From JBDUDK01 sp040002995 (lineage in GTDB: Bacteria; Actinomycetota; Acidimicrobiia; Acidimicrobiales; Ilumatobacteraceae): a stretch of DNA of 32,424 nt. A program made the position numbers and the translations under genes. Below the pieces are notes generated by a model, which saw only the letters and a program-made list of their open reading frames with translations, did not search any database and had not been told where the DNA came from. The stretch covers positions 1 to 32,424 of the forward strand of contig JBDUDK010000082.1 of the NCBI GenBank assembly GCA_040002995.1. Direction: 5' to 3'. Shown one piece after another: positions 32,260 through 32,424 of the stretch; within the stretch, counting starts at the first letter, position 1, and each line of letters starts with the position of its first letter.

Positions 32260-32424
32260 GTGGAGGCGTTGTCGGTAAAAGTGGCTTTGGTCGCGGGTGC
32301 GACGCGGGGCGCGGGACGCGGCATCGCCGTCGAGTGGGTGCCGCCGGAGCCACCGCCTTCGTACCGGACGAACGACCCGGTCGGACGGTCGGAGCTGAAC
32401 GCGCGAGAGACGCCCGAGGTTCAA
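32260..32424 (+). CDS. Start of an SDR oxidoreductase, cut by the window edge, with apparent indels
   Basis: From GTG 32260 the frame is open to the window end. It begins VKVALVAGATRGAGRGIAVE, the nucleotide-binding strand and Gly-rich loop of an SDR, and ends GRSELNARETPEVQ, which also fits the same SDR subgroup. The 16 residues between (from WVPPEPP on) do not. Reading one base over gives GAAGATAFV and then, after another shift, TGRTTRS, the expected sequence. Three one-base losses, near 32334, 32363 and 32384, restore the frame after 50 bp. This is either a sequencing/assembly fault or a damaged gene. It lies 15 bp after hss. Confidence 0.65.
   Translation, partial: MEALSVKVALVAGATRGAGRGIAVEWVPPEPPPSYRTNDPVGRSELNARETPEVQ

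Overview
The window is a gene-dense, high-GC bacterial chromosome segment with no rRNA, tRNA, CRISPR array, insertion sequence or prophage gene that I could recognise. It looks like an actinobacterium, most likely of the Acidimicrobiia type (inference). The reasons are three luciferase-like (F420/FMN-type) oxidoreductases, the tail of a mycothiol-dependent maleylpyruvate isomerase-like protein, frequent GTG starts, lipoproteins with long Thr/Ser linkers, a fused alpha-beta 2-oxoacid dehydrogenase E1, and many genes with a TAnnnT -10 box only 6-7 nt before the start codon (leaderless style).

Layout. 1-7 kb: end of a maleylpyruvate isomerase-like gene; MscL-type channel and molybdopterin oxidoreductase (minus); divergent aminoglycoside-phosphotransferase-like kinase; an LLM oxidoreductase followed by a flavoprotein of the disulfide-reductase fold; an SDR (minus). 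7-10.3 kb: small membrane protein, second LLM oxidoreductase, alpha/beta hydrolase (minus) whose 5' end overlaps that of a divergent secreted lipase-like lipoprotein. 10.3-13.3 kb: divergent TetR regulator next to a coupled two-gene operon, a putative ferritin-like diiron protein and a long LLM monooxygenase. This is the best candidate for an undescribed system. 13.3-16.9 kb: msrA, a two-gene ABC-2 exporter, phosphatidylcholine synthase, a small membrane protein. 16.9-20 kb: L,D-transpeptidase lipoprotein, GT2 glycosyltransferase, sarcosine-oxidase-like flavoprotein (all minus). 20-22.5 kb: small membrane protein and an OmpR-type two-component system. 22.5-26.2 kb: threonine ammonia-lyase, GNAT protein, N-carbamoylputrescine amidase, second ferritin-like diiron protein. 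26.4-32.4 kb: membrane protein, E2 and fused E1 of a 2-oxoacid dehydrogenase, homospermidine synthase, and the start of another SDR that carries three apparent one-base deletions.

How the genes may work together. AguB makes putrescine and homospermidine synthase uses it, so the right third may serve polyamine synthesis. Threonine ammonia-lyase and the branched-chain-type 2-oxoacid dehydrogenase fit amino-acid and keto-acid metabolism. The TetR-diiron-LLM cassette looks like an inducible oxidation module for an unknown small molecule. All functions are read from motifs and family memory; no search was run.
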